From the NCBI GenBank assembly GCA_963728365.1, contig CAVSJI010000001.1, positions 1,612,001 through 1,676,000 on the forward strand: a stretch of DNA of 64,000 bases, in the 5' to 3' direction. Numbering within the stretch: the first letter of the stretch is position 1; each line of letters begins with the position of its first letter. Below, piece after piece: positions 1 through 6,346 of the stretch. The translations under genes were made by a program, and so were the position numbers. The notes beneath the pieces were generated by a model. The model worked only from the letters and a program-made list of their open reading frames with translations, did no database searches and was not told the origin of the DNA. This DNA is from VRUE01 sp963728365. Its GTDB lineage: Bacteria > Actinomycetota > Thermoleophilia > Solirubrobacterales > 70-9.

Positions 1-245
1 TCGATCGAGCGGTCGACGTGGGACTCGGCGGCGAAGTTGACGACCGCCTCACAGCCCTCCATCGCCTCGCGCACGACCGCCGGATCGGCGATGTCGCCGG
101 CGACGAGCTCAGTCCCCTCCGGCAGGTTCTCGCGCCGCCCCGCGTAGGTCAGCTTGTCGAGCACCCGCACCTCGTGCGCCCCGCCGACGAGCCGCACATA
201 GGTGGAGCCAATGAATCCGGCCGCGCCGGTGACGAGCAGCTTCAC
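1..245 (-). CDS. rmlB: dTDP-glucose 4,6-dehydratase, N-terminal part (runs off the window)
   Basis: This is the start of an extended short-chain dehydrogenase; the rest lies beyond base 1. About 81 residues are visible. They open with the Rossmann loop VTGAAGFIGS, then LDKLTYAGRREN and GDIAD, and end in NFAAESHVDRSI, the signature of the RmlB family. The enzyme converts dTDP-glucose to dTDP-4-keto-6-deoxyglucose, the second step to dTDP-L-rhamnose. The start is a GTG at 245, placed directly before the KLLVTG strand, so no upstream residues are missing. It lies downstream of rmlD and rmlA on the same strand, so the three form a rhamnose-precursor group. The family is certain; only the C-terminal part is unseen. 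Confidence 0.93.
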   Translation of the reverse strand, partial: MKLLVTGAAGFIGSTYVRLVGGAHEVRVLDKLTYAGRRENLPEGTELVAGDIADPAVVREAMEGCEAVVNFAAESHVDRSI

Positions 246-277
246 GCGGCGGAAGAGTAGCGATCCTGAAACGACAA

Positions 278-324
278 GACCCGCCGGAGCGGGTCGAGTC
301 TGGCGAAGCGGGGAGCCACCCCGC
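278..324 (-). promoter_or_regulatory. Two tandem GC-rich hairpins in the rmlD-rmlB gap
   Basis: The 150-nt gap between rmlD and rmlB holds two compact stem-loops: a 7-bp stem GACCCGC/GCGGGTC (278-284 with 289-295, loop CGGA) and a 6-bp stem GCGGGG/CCCCGC (308-313 with 319-324). No U-tract follows. They could end rmlD transcription or structure the rmlB leader. I see no conserved riboswitch core. Confidence 0.4.
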
Positions 325-395
325 AAGCGGCTGATACCCGTGATCCAGGCTATCACGACACACCCCAGACTCAACTCGTTCCGACGGTCTTCTCT

Positions 396-1250
396 CTACG
401 CAGCGGCCTCCCGCTCGGCGGCGCGTTGGGAGAGGTAGGCGGCCAGGCCGTCGTGCCAGTCGGGCAGTGTGATCGCGTGCTTGCGCTGGCTGGCGAGGGC
501 GGAGTAGGGCGGGCGCGGGGCGGGTCGGCCGAGCATGTCCGTGGTGGCCGAGAGGACGCGGCACTCGACCTTGGCCTGGTCGAAGATCTCGCGGGCGAAG
601 TCATACCAGGAGCAGGCGCCGGCGGCGGCCATGTGGTGGATGCCGAACTCGAGCCCCTCGATCAGGCGGACGAGGCCGTGGGCGAGGTGCCAGGTGTAAG
701 TGGGCGAGCCGACCTGGTCGCGGACGACGAGGACCTCGTTCTGGGTCGCGGCGAGGCGCAGCATCGTCTCGACGAAGTTGGAGCCGGCGATGCCGAAGAG
801 CCAGGAGGAGCGGACGACGAAGTGGCGCTTGTTGGCCGCCGCCGTCGCCTCCTCGCCGGCCAGCTTGGTGCGGCCGTAGGCGGAGAGCGGCGCCGGCTGG
901 TCGGCTTCGACGTAGGGCGCGCCCTTGGCGCCGTCGAAGACGTAGTCGCTGGAGACGTAGAGGACGGAGGCCCCGACCGACGCGGCCGCCGCCGCGACCT
1001 GCCCGGCGCCCGTGCCGTTGATCGCCATCGCCGACTCCTCGGTCTCCTCCGCTCCGTCGACGTCGGTCCAGGCGGCGCAGTTGATCGCCACGTCGGGCCG
1101 CTCCAGCTCGAACTTGGCGGCAAGCGCATCGGGGTCGGCGATGTCCAGCTCCCGGTGCCCGAAGCCGACCACGTCATGGCCGGCGTTGCCCGCGGCAAGC
1201 ACGACGTCCCGACCGAGCATGCCGCCCGCCCCTGTGACGAGGACCTTCAT
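396..1250 (-). CDS. rmlD: dTDP-4-dehydrorhamnose reductase
   Basis: The 284-residue length is normal for RmlD. The protein reduces dTDP-6-deoxy-L-lyxo-4-hexulose to dTDP-L-rhamnose using NAD(P)H. Visible hallmarks are the N-terminal dinucleotide loop VTGAGGMLGRDV (residues 5-16), AWTDVDGAE, the YVSSDYVFDG segment with the catalytic serine region (about 97-106), the YGRTKLAGE catalytic Tyr-Lys pair (about 122-130) and RSSWLFG. The start is ATG at 1250. It precedes rmlB by 150 nt and follows a decayed ATPase that separates it from rmlA. The rhamnose product fits the many GT2 rhamnosyltransferase-like genes in this window. Confidence 0.95.
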   Translation of the reverse strand: MKVLVTGAGGMLGRDVVLAAGNAGHDVVGFGHRELDIADPDALAAKFELERPDVAINCAAWTDVDGAEETEESAMAINGTGAGQVAAAAASVGASVLYVSSDYVFDGAKGAPYVEADQPAPLSAYGRTKLAGEEATAAANKRHFVVRSSWLFGIAGSNFVETMLRLAATQNEVLVVRDQVGSPTYTWHLAHGLVRLIEGLEFGIHHMAAAGACSWYDFAREIFDQAKVECRVLSATTDMLGRPAPRPPYSALASQRKHAITLPDWHDGLAAYLSQRAAEREAAA

Positions 1251-1311
1251 CCAGCCGGCAACGATCTCGAGTTCATGCGCTTGCGTCCCAAGGACGGGAG
1301 GCTATCGCCGC

Positions 1312-2130
1312 TCAAGGGCCGAGCAGGGCTAGAGGCACGACCGCGATTCCGTCCTTGCGCCGGTATGCCTCCCTGCCCGTTGTCACCACAGCAGCGTCGG
1401 CGAGTTCGTCGCCCAGCTTCTCGCGCAGCCAGAGCAGCTGGCGCACGTCGCCGTCGTCGACGACGGCGCCGAGCTTGGCCTCGATCGCTACCACCGTTTG
1501 GCCCCGCTCGACGATCAGGTCGACCTCGTGCTCGCCCCGACGCGTGCGGAGGTGGCCGACTCGGGCCTCGATCCGTTGCGCGTAGACGCGCACGCTCTGA
1601 GTGACAAGCGACTCGAACAGCCCCCCCACCAGCGTGCCATCGCGAACGGCGCTCGGGTCTCCCGGCACACGCTCGACGATGTGGTCGACGTATCCGTCCA
1701 GCTGGGCACGGGCCAGGCGGGGATCAAGCTGACGAATGCCGGGAAATCCGGAGCGAAGAATCTCCTCCACGTATCCCTCGAGCCGCATGTCGGTGCTCCC
1801 CTCCAGGCGGGCACGGTTCCCGTCAAGCAGGCGAGCCAAGCTCACCGCAGGGGTTCCGATGCCGCGCTCGAGAATCGTCATCGGGCGCATCCTCACCCTG
1901 ACGATCCTGCCTGCACCCGAATGGGTCGGCAGTTCTGTCGGAGTGGCCGATCCGGTCAACAGGAAGCTCCCGGGGGCGACCCCATCGTCTACCGCACGGC
2001 GAACCCGGTCAAAGGACTCGGGCATCCGCTGCCACTCGTCGATCAGAGTCGGCTTCTCCGCCTCGACGAGCCGCTTCGAGTCGCCCTCGGATTTTCGGCT
2101 AGTTAGTTTACAGTTTTTCGGGCCGTAAGC
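1312..2130 (-). pseudogene. Decayed DUF4143-type AAA ATPase
   Basis: The open frame carries the middle and C-terminal parts of a DUF4143 ATPase: a Walker-B-like PTLIDEWQR, sensor FLLTGSATP, HSGAGRIVRVRMRPM, then SLVTQSVRVYAQ, EVDLIVERGQTVVAIEAKL (a PD-(D/E)XK-like core) and a C-terminal IAVVPLALLGP. Two parts are missing. There is no Walker A and no ATG, GTG or TTG start before the stop at 2131-2133, so the N-terminus is gone. The roughly 120-residue DUF4143 core normally found between GYVDHIVERV and GGLFESLV is also deleted. Just upstream lies AT-rich DNA with the palindrome GTAAGCTTAC (2125-2134), apparently the old promoter joined to the mid-gene. It interrupts the rml cluster, so it probably arrived as a mobile toxin-like or accessory gene and then decayed. 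Confidence 0.8.
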
Positions 2131-2153
2131 TTACAACCGTTCGGCCGGGAGGT

Positions 2154-3230
2154 TCAGATCAGCTTGATCTCTGACCTGTCGCCGACCAGCATGCGCAGGG
2201 TCTTGGGCATGCCCTCGGAGCGGGTCAGCTTGACTTCGCGGCCGAGGAGGCTGGCCTCCATGCGGGTGCCGAGGTCCTCGACCACGGAGCGGGCGAGGAT
2301 GATCGAATGCTCGACTTCGGAGCGGCGGACGCGGACGTCCTCGCCGATCGAGGTGTAGGGGCCGATGTAGGCGTCCTCGATGCAGGCGCCGGGGCCGATC
2401 ACGGCGGGGCCGCGGACGACCGAGTTCTGCAGGCGAGCGCCCTTCTCGATCACAACGCGGCCCTCGACGCGGGAGGCCTCGTCGACCTCGCCCTCGATCC
2501 GGGCCTCGATCTCCTCGAGCACCAGCCGGTTGGCCTCGAGCATGTCGGCGAGCTGGCCGGTGTCCTTCCACCAGCCGCTGACCACCTCGGACTGGACGCG
2601 GTGGCCGTCCTCGATCAGGCTCTGGATCGCCTCGGTTATCTCCAGCTCACCCCGCCAGGAGGGCTCCAGGGCGCGGGCGGCGTCGAAGATCGGCGGGGCG
2701 AAGAGGTAGACGCCCACCAGGGCGAGGTTCGAGGGCGGGTCTTTCGGCTTCTCGACGAGGCGCACGATGCGCTCCCCCTCGAGCTCGGCGACCCCGTAGG
2801 ACTGCGGGTCGTCAACCGGCGTCAGCAGGATCAGCGCGTCCGGCTCCTCGGCGCGGAAGGTGGCGACCAGGCCGCGCAGCCCGTCGGCAAGCAGGTTGTC
2901 GCCCAGGTACATGACGAAGGGCGAGCCGCCGATGAACTCCTCCGCGGTGAGCACCGCGTGGGCGAGCCCGGCGGGCTTGTCTTGAACGATGTAGGTGATC
3001 TCGGCGCCGAAGGCCGAGCCGTCCCCGACCGCCTCGCGGATCTCCCCGCCGGTCTCCGGGGCGATGATGATCCCGATCTCGGTCACGCCCGCGTCGACCA
3101 GCGCCTCGATCCCGTAGAAGAGCACCGGCTTGTTGGCGACCGGCACCAGCTGCTTGGCCGAGGTGTGGGTGATCGGCCGCAGCCGAGTCCCGGCCCCGCC
3201 TGAGAGGATCAGTCCCTTCAGCGACTCCAT
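2154..3230 (-). CDS. rmlA: Glucose-1-phosphate thymidylyltransferase, long form
   Basis: The protein has 358 residues: a nucleotidyltransferase domain (about 1-240) followed by a left-handed beta-helix tail (about 245-350, hexapeptide-like AVIGPGACIEDAYIGPYTSIG). The signature LILSGGAGTRLRPIT (about 7-21) binds the nucleotide; KQLVPVANKPVLFY and YLGDNLL follow. It makes dTDP-glucose from glucose-1-phosphate and dTTP. The long form with a beta-helix tail is the type common in actinomycete sugar clusters and differs from the roughly 290-residue short RmlA. The start is ATG at 3230, only 30 bp from the divergent GT at 3261, so both promoters share a very short region. Confidence 0.93.
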   Translation of the reverse strand: MESLKGLILSGGAGTRLRPITHTSAKQLVPVANKPVLFYGIEALVDAGVTEIGIIIAPETGGEIREAVGDGSAFGAEITYIVQDKPAGLAHAVLTAEEFIGGSPFVMYLGDNLLADGLRGLVATFRAEEPDALILLTPVDDPQSYGVAELEGERIVRLVEKPKDPPSNLALVGVYLFAPPIFDAARALEPSWRGELEITEAIQSLIEDGHRVQSEVVSGWWKDTGQLADMLEANRLVLEEIEARIEGEVDEASRVEGRVVIEKGARLQNSVVRGPAVIGPGACIEDAYIGPYTSIGEDVRVRRSEVEHSIILARSVVEDLGTRMEASLLGREVKLTRSEGMPKTLRMLVGDRSEIKLI

Positions 3231-3260
3231 CGAGGCGCAAGCCTAGCGGGGCGCAAAGCC

Positions 3261-4190
3261 ATGCGACCAGCCGTCTACATCCCCAACTTCAACGGCCGCG
3301 AGCGGATCGGGCGGGCGTTGGAGGGGCTGCGGGAGCAGACCCGGGAGGTCGACGTGGTGGTCGTCGACAACGGCTCGGACGACGGCTCGGTCGAGATGCT
3401 GCGCGAGCGCTACCCCGAGGTCGCGGTGATGGCGCTGGAGCGCAACCTCGGCTTCGGGGCGGCGCTCAACCGCGGGGTCGCCGAGCGCCCCGGCGACCCG
3501 GTGATCCTGCTCAACGACGACGCGGCGCCGGAGCCGCGCTTCGTCGAGGCACTGCTCGAGGGACTCGGCGAGGGCATCGACTCGGTCGCCGGCGTGCTGC
3601 TCTCCGAGGCGGCGCCGGGGACGATCGATTCGGCGGGTGTCATCGCCGACCGCACGCTGATGGGCTTCGACTACCTGCACGGCGAGCCGGCCGCGGCGGC
3701 GCTCACCGCGGCCGACCCGCTGGGCCCGAGCGGCGGCGCGGCGCTCTACCGGCGGTCCGCCTTCGAGGCCGTCGGCGGCTTCGACGAGCGCATCTTCCTC
3801 TACTACGAGGACCTCGACCTCGCCCTGCGCCTGGCCGCGGCCGGGGGCCGCTGCCGCCTCGCCGGCGAGGCCCGCGCGATCCACGCCTACTCGGCCAGCC
3901 TCGGCCCAGCCAGCGGCGCCAAGTACGCCCACACCGGCTGGAGCCGCGGCTACATCCTGCGCCGCTACGGCGTCATGTCCCACCCCGGACTGGCTCTGCG
4001 CGCCCTCGCCGCCGAGGGAGCGATCTGCGCCGGCCAGCTGGCGATGGACCGCACGGCGAAGGGCTTGGCGGGACGGCTGCGTGGGTGGCGGGACGGCGCG
4101 GGGCTGGAGCGACGCGAGGCGCCCGATGACGCTCTGCTCGACGTATCGCTGCGCGAGGCGCTGCGGATGCGGCGGCGGCGGCGCGGCTAG
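3261..4190 (+). CDS. Family 2 glycosyltransferase (rhamnosyltransferase-like)
   Basis: A 309-residue GT-A fold enzyme. The N-terminus IPNFNGRERIGRALEGL leads to VVVDNGSDDGSVE (nucleotide-binding Asp), NLGFGAALNRG and the metal-binding LLNDDAAPEP motif. GPSGGAALYRR and GGFDERIFLYYEDLDLALR (acceptor and catalytic Glu-Asp-Asp region) follow, as in WbbL-type rhamnosyltransferases. The C-terminal basic tail (MRRRRRG) could touch the membrane. It is divergent from rmlA, so it probably uses the dTDP-rhamnose made next door. The donor is inferred from context. Confidence 0.88.
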   Translation: MRPAVYIPNFNGRERIGRALEGLREQTREVDVVVVDNGSDDGSVEMLRERYPEVAVMALERNLGFGAALNRGVAERPGDPVILLNDDAAPEPRFVEALLEGLGEGIDSVAGVLLSEAAPGTIDSAGVIADRTLMGFDYLHGEPAAAALTAADPLGPSGGAALYRRSAFEAVGGFDERIFLYYEDLDLALRLAAAGGRCRLAGEARAIHAYSASLGPASGAKYAHTGWSRGYILRRYGVMSHPGLALRALAAEGAICAGQLAMDRTAKGLAGRLRGWRDGAGLERREAPDDALLDVSLREALRMRRRRRG

Positions 4191-4207
4191 CTGTGAATCG
4201 CACCCGC

Positions 4208-4444
4208 TTAATCTCCTCGGCCACCCGGGGGCGACGGGAGCAGCCCCACTCGTTGCAGCACTGAAAGGTGGTAGAAAACGACCGCTCGGCTTGGCGTGGT
4301 CGGCGAGAGTTCCCGGCATAGCTCATTCTCGTCGAGGACCTTGACGCCATCCCCCTCGATCAGGTCAACAATTTGCCGGCGCATCGGATGGCTGAGCGCA
4401 TTCTCTTGGGCGACCCGCCGAGCCTGCCTGCGAGCCGAACTCAA
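4208..4444 (-). CDS. Small ArsR-like winged-helix protein, possibly C-terminally truncated
   Basis: A 78-residue product with one recognisable helix-turn-helix: NALSHPMRRQIVDLI, ELCRELSP and VVFYHLSVLQRVGLL, the helix pattern of ArsR-like regulators. The protein ends soon after the recognition helix, where the family normally has a beta-wing, so it may be shortened. The start is TTG at 4444 in this reading; the ATG in SHPMRRQ is a less likely alternative because it would cut the first helix. It converges with the GT that ends at 4190. The target is unknown. It lies beside the larger winged-helix gene at 4585-5172 and may belong to that regulatory region. Confidence 0.55.
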   Translation of the reverse strand: MSSARRQARRVAQENALSHPMRRQIVDLIEGDGVKVLDENELCRELSPTTPSRAVVFYHLSVLQRVGLLPSPPGGRGD

Positions 4445-4584
4445 TCCGAGACCCTGAGATAACGGTTTCGATTATCTGACTTCACTAGACGATTCGAGTA
4501 TGACAATGGACCGCAAGGGTTCCATCCACATTTTTCGAACGTCCGTTATCGACTAGTCCAGTCGGGACGACTACCTGGGCACAC
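4445..4584. other. AT-richer gap with nested inverted repeats
   Basis: This 140-nt gap is clearly less GC-rich than its surroundings. It holds GATAACGG (4458-4465) and its reverse complement CCGTTATC (4543-4550), a closer partner TTATC (4472-4476), and next to the right arm the palindrome GACTAGTC (4551-4558). The same 8-mer sits in the core of the 19-bp repeats at 5285 and 5509. It lies between the two helix-turn-helix genes, as a regulator-bound promoter region for 4208-4444 would. Confidence 0.4.
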
Positions 4585-5172
4585 TCACCTGTCTAGCGGC
4601 ATCTCAATGCTGAACATCCCCACCCTGATTGGCATCAACTCGCCGGCATCGCCGCCCGTCACCCGGTCGGCGCTCTCCACTTCGGCCTCGTGTATGTCCT
4701 TCAGGGCCTGGTCGAGTATGGCGTTGACGCGACGCCAGCCCACCTCGTCGACCAGCAGTGGAGATCGGCTTGTGTGCGAATCCTTGCGCGCCTGGAAGCT
4801 CCCAGATTTCCAAGCGAAGGCAACGTCGCGGAGGAACAACTGCAGGCCCCACACCGCGTAGCGTTCCCGTTCCTCTTGGCTCAGCCTCTCCCATTCCTCG
4901 CTGCTCCAGACGGGGCGCATCACGGCCCGGTAGATGCTAGCGATCTGCCCACGGCGCGCCTCGGTGTCGACCAGCTCCACCAGACCCATCTTCGCTAGCT
5001 CTTTGACGTTGTAGGTGACCTGATTGAGCTTCGCGCCGAGCTCCTCGGCGATGTCGCTCGGTGAGGCGCGGCGTTCGATCAGGATGACGAGAGCTTCGAG
5101 CTGACCGGGGTTCTTGAGCAGCCGGAAGAGCTGCTGATCGACCTCGATCTTCGGTAGCGCCGGACCCGCCAT
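4585..5172 (-). CDS. Winged-helix transcriptional regulator of the putative peptide cluster
   Basis: A 195-residue protein. Residues about 10-80 form an ArsR-like winged helix (FRLLKNPGQLEALVILI, PSDIAEELGAKLNQVTYNV, KELAKMGLVELVDTE), with the wing running into RRGQIASIYRA. The C-terminal half is mostly helical and may be a ligand-binding or dimerisation part; it has no enzyme motif. The start is ATG at 5172 with an SD (GAGGAGGG) six to seven bases upstream. It is divergent from the 18-codon peptide gene at 5356. A 19-bp inverted repeat containing GACTAGTC lies between them and again before the methyltransferase, so the likely role is control of that operon. The binding site is inferred, not shown. 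Confidence 0.8.
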   Translation of the reverse strand: MAGPALPKIEVDQQLFRLLKNPGQLEALVILIERRASPSDIAEELGAKLNQVTYNVKELAKMGLVELVDTEARRGQIASIYRAVMRPVWSSEEWERLSQEERERYAVWGLQLFLRDVAFAWKSGSFQARKDSHTSRSPLLVDEVGWRRVNAILDQALKDIHEAEVESADRVTGGDAGELMPIRVGMFSIEMPLDR

Positions 5173-5284
5173 GAGCCCTCCTCTCGTCGATTGACTCTGA
5201 CGCGCGAGACCTTAACCCATACAGCCCGAATATCCATGAGTAATTGAGTGGCCTCTTTTGCGGTTCGCCCCAAATTCACTTTCT

Positions 5285-5303
5285 GATGTGGATCGACTAG
5301 TCG
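5285..5303 (+). repeat. 19-bp inverted repeat, left copy (candidate operator)
   Basis: GATGTGGATCGACTAGTCG, with the palindrome GACTAGTC at 5295-5302. Its exact reverse complement is at 5509-5527. A further half-like CTAGTC follows at 5305-5310. It lies upstream of the 18-codon gene and downstream of the divergent regulator start, where an operator would sit. Confidence 0.7.
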
Positions 5304-5355
5304 TCTAGTCTCGACCACCGGTTGACGACGCAGTGTGAGAGGGGGTGATGAGGCC

Positions 5356-5412
5356 ATGCTTGAAAAGGTCGACGCGATAGTGCCGGCAATCTCGACGTTC
5401 AAGCCCGCCTAA
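5356..5412 (+). CDS. 18-residue peptide gene, candidate RiPP precursor
   Basis: The gene encodes MLEKVDAIVPAISTFKPA and ends in TAA at 5410-5412. It was found by reading the gap between the divergent regulator and the methyltransferase. The main support is the ribosome-binding site: GGGGGTGAT at 5341-5349 matches eight of nine bases of the ideal anti-SD complement and is six bases from the ATG. A longer reading from GTG 5335 (25 residues) would have no good SD. The peptide has no signal sequence, Cys or Trp; Asp, Glu, Lys, Ser and Thr side chains and the C-terminal Ala are possible modification sites. It precedes a methyltransferase and an E1-like adenylyltransferase, resembling the MccA-MccB arrangement of microcin C-type systems, though MccA ends in Asn. 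That it is the substrate is inference. Confidence 0.6.
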   Translation: MLEKVDAIVPAISTFKPA

Positions 5413-5465
5413 CCCCGGGCTGCAGCGGCCGGTCTCAGTCGCCCGACGATCTGGGATCGGCCGCT
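5402..5465 (+). promoter_or_regulatory. Two hairpins between the peptide gene and the methyltransferase gene
   Basis: The first stem, AGCCCG (5402-5407) with CGGGCT (5416-5421), encloses the peptide stop codon in its loop. The second, AGCGGCCG (5424-5431) with CGGCCGCT (5458-5465), has a 26-nt loop. Neither is followed by a U-run. Such structures often protect the 3' end of a short precursor message or partly end transcription, giving more precursor than enzyme. Confidence 0.45.
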
Positions 5466-5508
5466 CGTCACACGGCTCGGCGACTCCGTCGCGGTGGCCG
5501 AAGTGACT

Positions 5509-5527
5509 CGACTAGTCGATCCACATC
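5509..5527 (-). repeat. 19-bp inverted repeat, right copy (candidate operator)
   Basis: CGACTAGTCGATCCACATC, the exact reverse complement of 5285-5303, centred about 224 bp away. It ends 24 bp before the methyltransferase ATG. The pair brackets the peptide gene, which would allow looping by one bound regulator or separate control of the peptide and enzyme genes. Confidence 0.7.
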
Positions 5528-5551
5528 GCGGTACGCTGAGCCTGCAGGCTC

Positions 5552-6346
5552 ATGGGAGGCCCAGTCACAGAGAAAGTCCAGGGCGATTGGGCGTGGCACG
5601 CCTACGAGGCGATGGCGCCGTTCTACGACGATTTCACCGCCCACTACGAATACGAGCCCTGGACGGCCGAGCTCATCGAGGTCCTCTCCGGTCACGGGCT
5701 GCGAGGACGGCGGCTCCTGGACGTGGCATGCGGCACCGGCAAGAGCTTCCTGCCGATGAGCGCCCGAGGCTGGGACGTGACGGGCTACGACATATCGGCC
5801 TCGATGCTCGATCTGGCCCGCCGGAAGGCCGCGGAGCCCGTGCGGCTCGAGCTCGCCGACATGCGAGACGAACCGGTCCTCGGAACGTTCGATCTCGTCT
5901 GGGCGCTGGACGACGCTCTCAACTACCTGCTGAGCCGCGAGGAGCTCGAGGCTGGGCTCCGGGGCATGAAGGAGAACCTGGCCCCGACCGGCCTGCTGCT
6001 CTTCGATCTCAACGAGCTGGCCGTGTACCGCGTGCTGCGCACGGAGAGCATCGAGGTCGATCGCGACGGCAGGCGACTCGTCTGGCAGGCGGACGGCGAG
6101 TGGCGAGCGGAGCCAGGCGCGCTCTGCGAGTTCTCGTGCTTCGAAGCTTGCGGGGGGGGAGAGGGCCGACGGAAGCTCTCCCCGCACCGGCAGCGCCACT
6201 TCCCGGAAGCCGAGGTCAGGGCCGCGATGGAGGCAGTCGGCCTCGAGTGCCTCGCGGTCTACGGACAGGCAACGGACGGCATCCCGCGCCGGCCGCTCGA
6301 CGAGTCGACGCACACCAAGGCCGTCTACGTTGGCTGCCTCTCCTAA
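5552..6346 (+). CDS. Class I SAM-dependent methyltransferase
   Basis: A 264-residue Rossmann methyltransferase. The SAM loop LLDVACGTGKS is at about residues 55-65. Motif II, GYDISASMLDLARRKA, follows, then LADMRDE, FDLVWALDDALNYL and GLLLFDLNE. The substrate is not evident; it is not a PIMT or rRNA methyltransferase by its motifs. The 3' end overlaps the next gene by 17 nt, so the two are translationally coupled. It is the first enzyme gene after the 18-codon peptide, so O-, N- or C-methylation of that peptide or its product is the natural hypothesis. The ATG start at 5552 follows the second 19-bp repeat. Confidence 0.88.
   Translation: MGGPVTEKVQGDWAWHAYEAMAPFYDDFTAHYEYEPWTAELIEVLSGHGLRGRRLLDVACGTGKSFLPMSARGWDVTGYDISASMLDLARRKAAEPVRLELADMRDEPVLGTFDLVWALDDALNYLLSREELEAGLRGMKENLAPTGLLLFDLNELAVYRVLRTESIEVDRDGRRLVWQADGEWRAEPGALCEFSCFEACGGGEGRRKLSPHRQRHFPEAEVRAAMEAVGLECLAVYGQATDGIPRRPLDESTHTKAVYVGCLS

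Noticed and set aside
246..395. Possible riboswitch (c-di-AMP-like) in the rmlD-rmlB gap
   Set aside because: GGGGAGCCACC-like text lies on the strand without a downstream gene, and the remaining conserved parts are absent; only two plain hairpins are supported.
426..1604. 392-codon plus-strand frame over rmlD and the decayed ATPase
   Set aside because: Shadow of rmlD; Gly/Arg-rich without motifs.
5079..5402. 107-codon minus-strand frame covering the peptide gene
   Set aside because: It overlaps the regulator in another frame, starts at a TTG without SD, and has no motif.
5285..5527. Interpretation of the 19-bp inverted repeats as insertion-sequence ends
   Set aside because: The enclosed 205 bp has no transposase and no flanking target duplication was found; operator sites fit better, although a non-autonomous element cannot be excluded.
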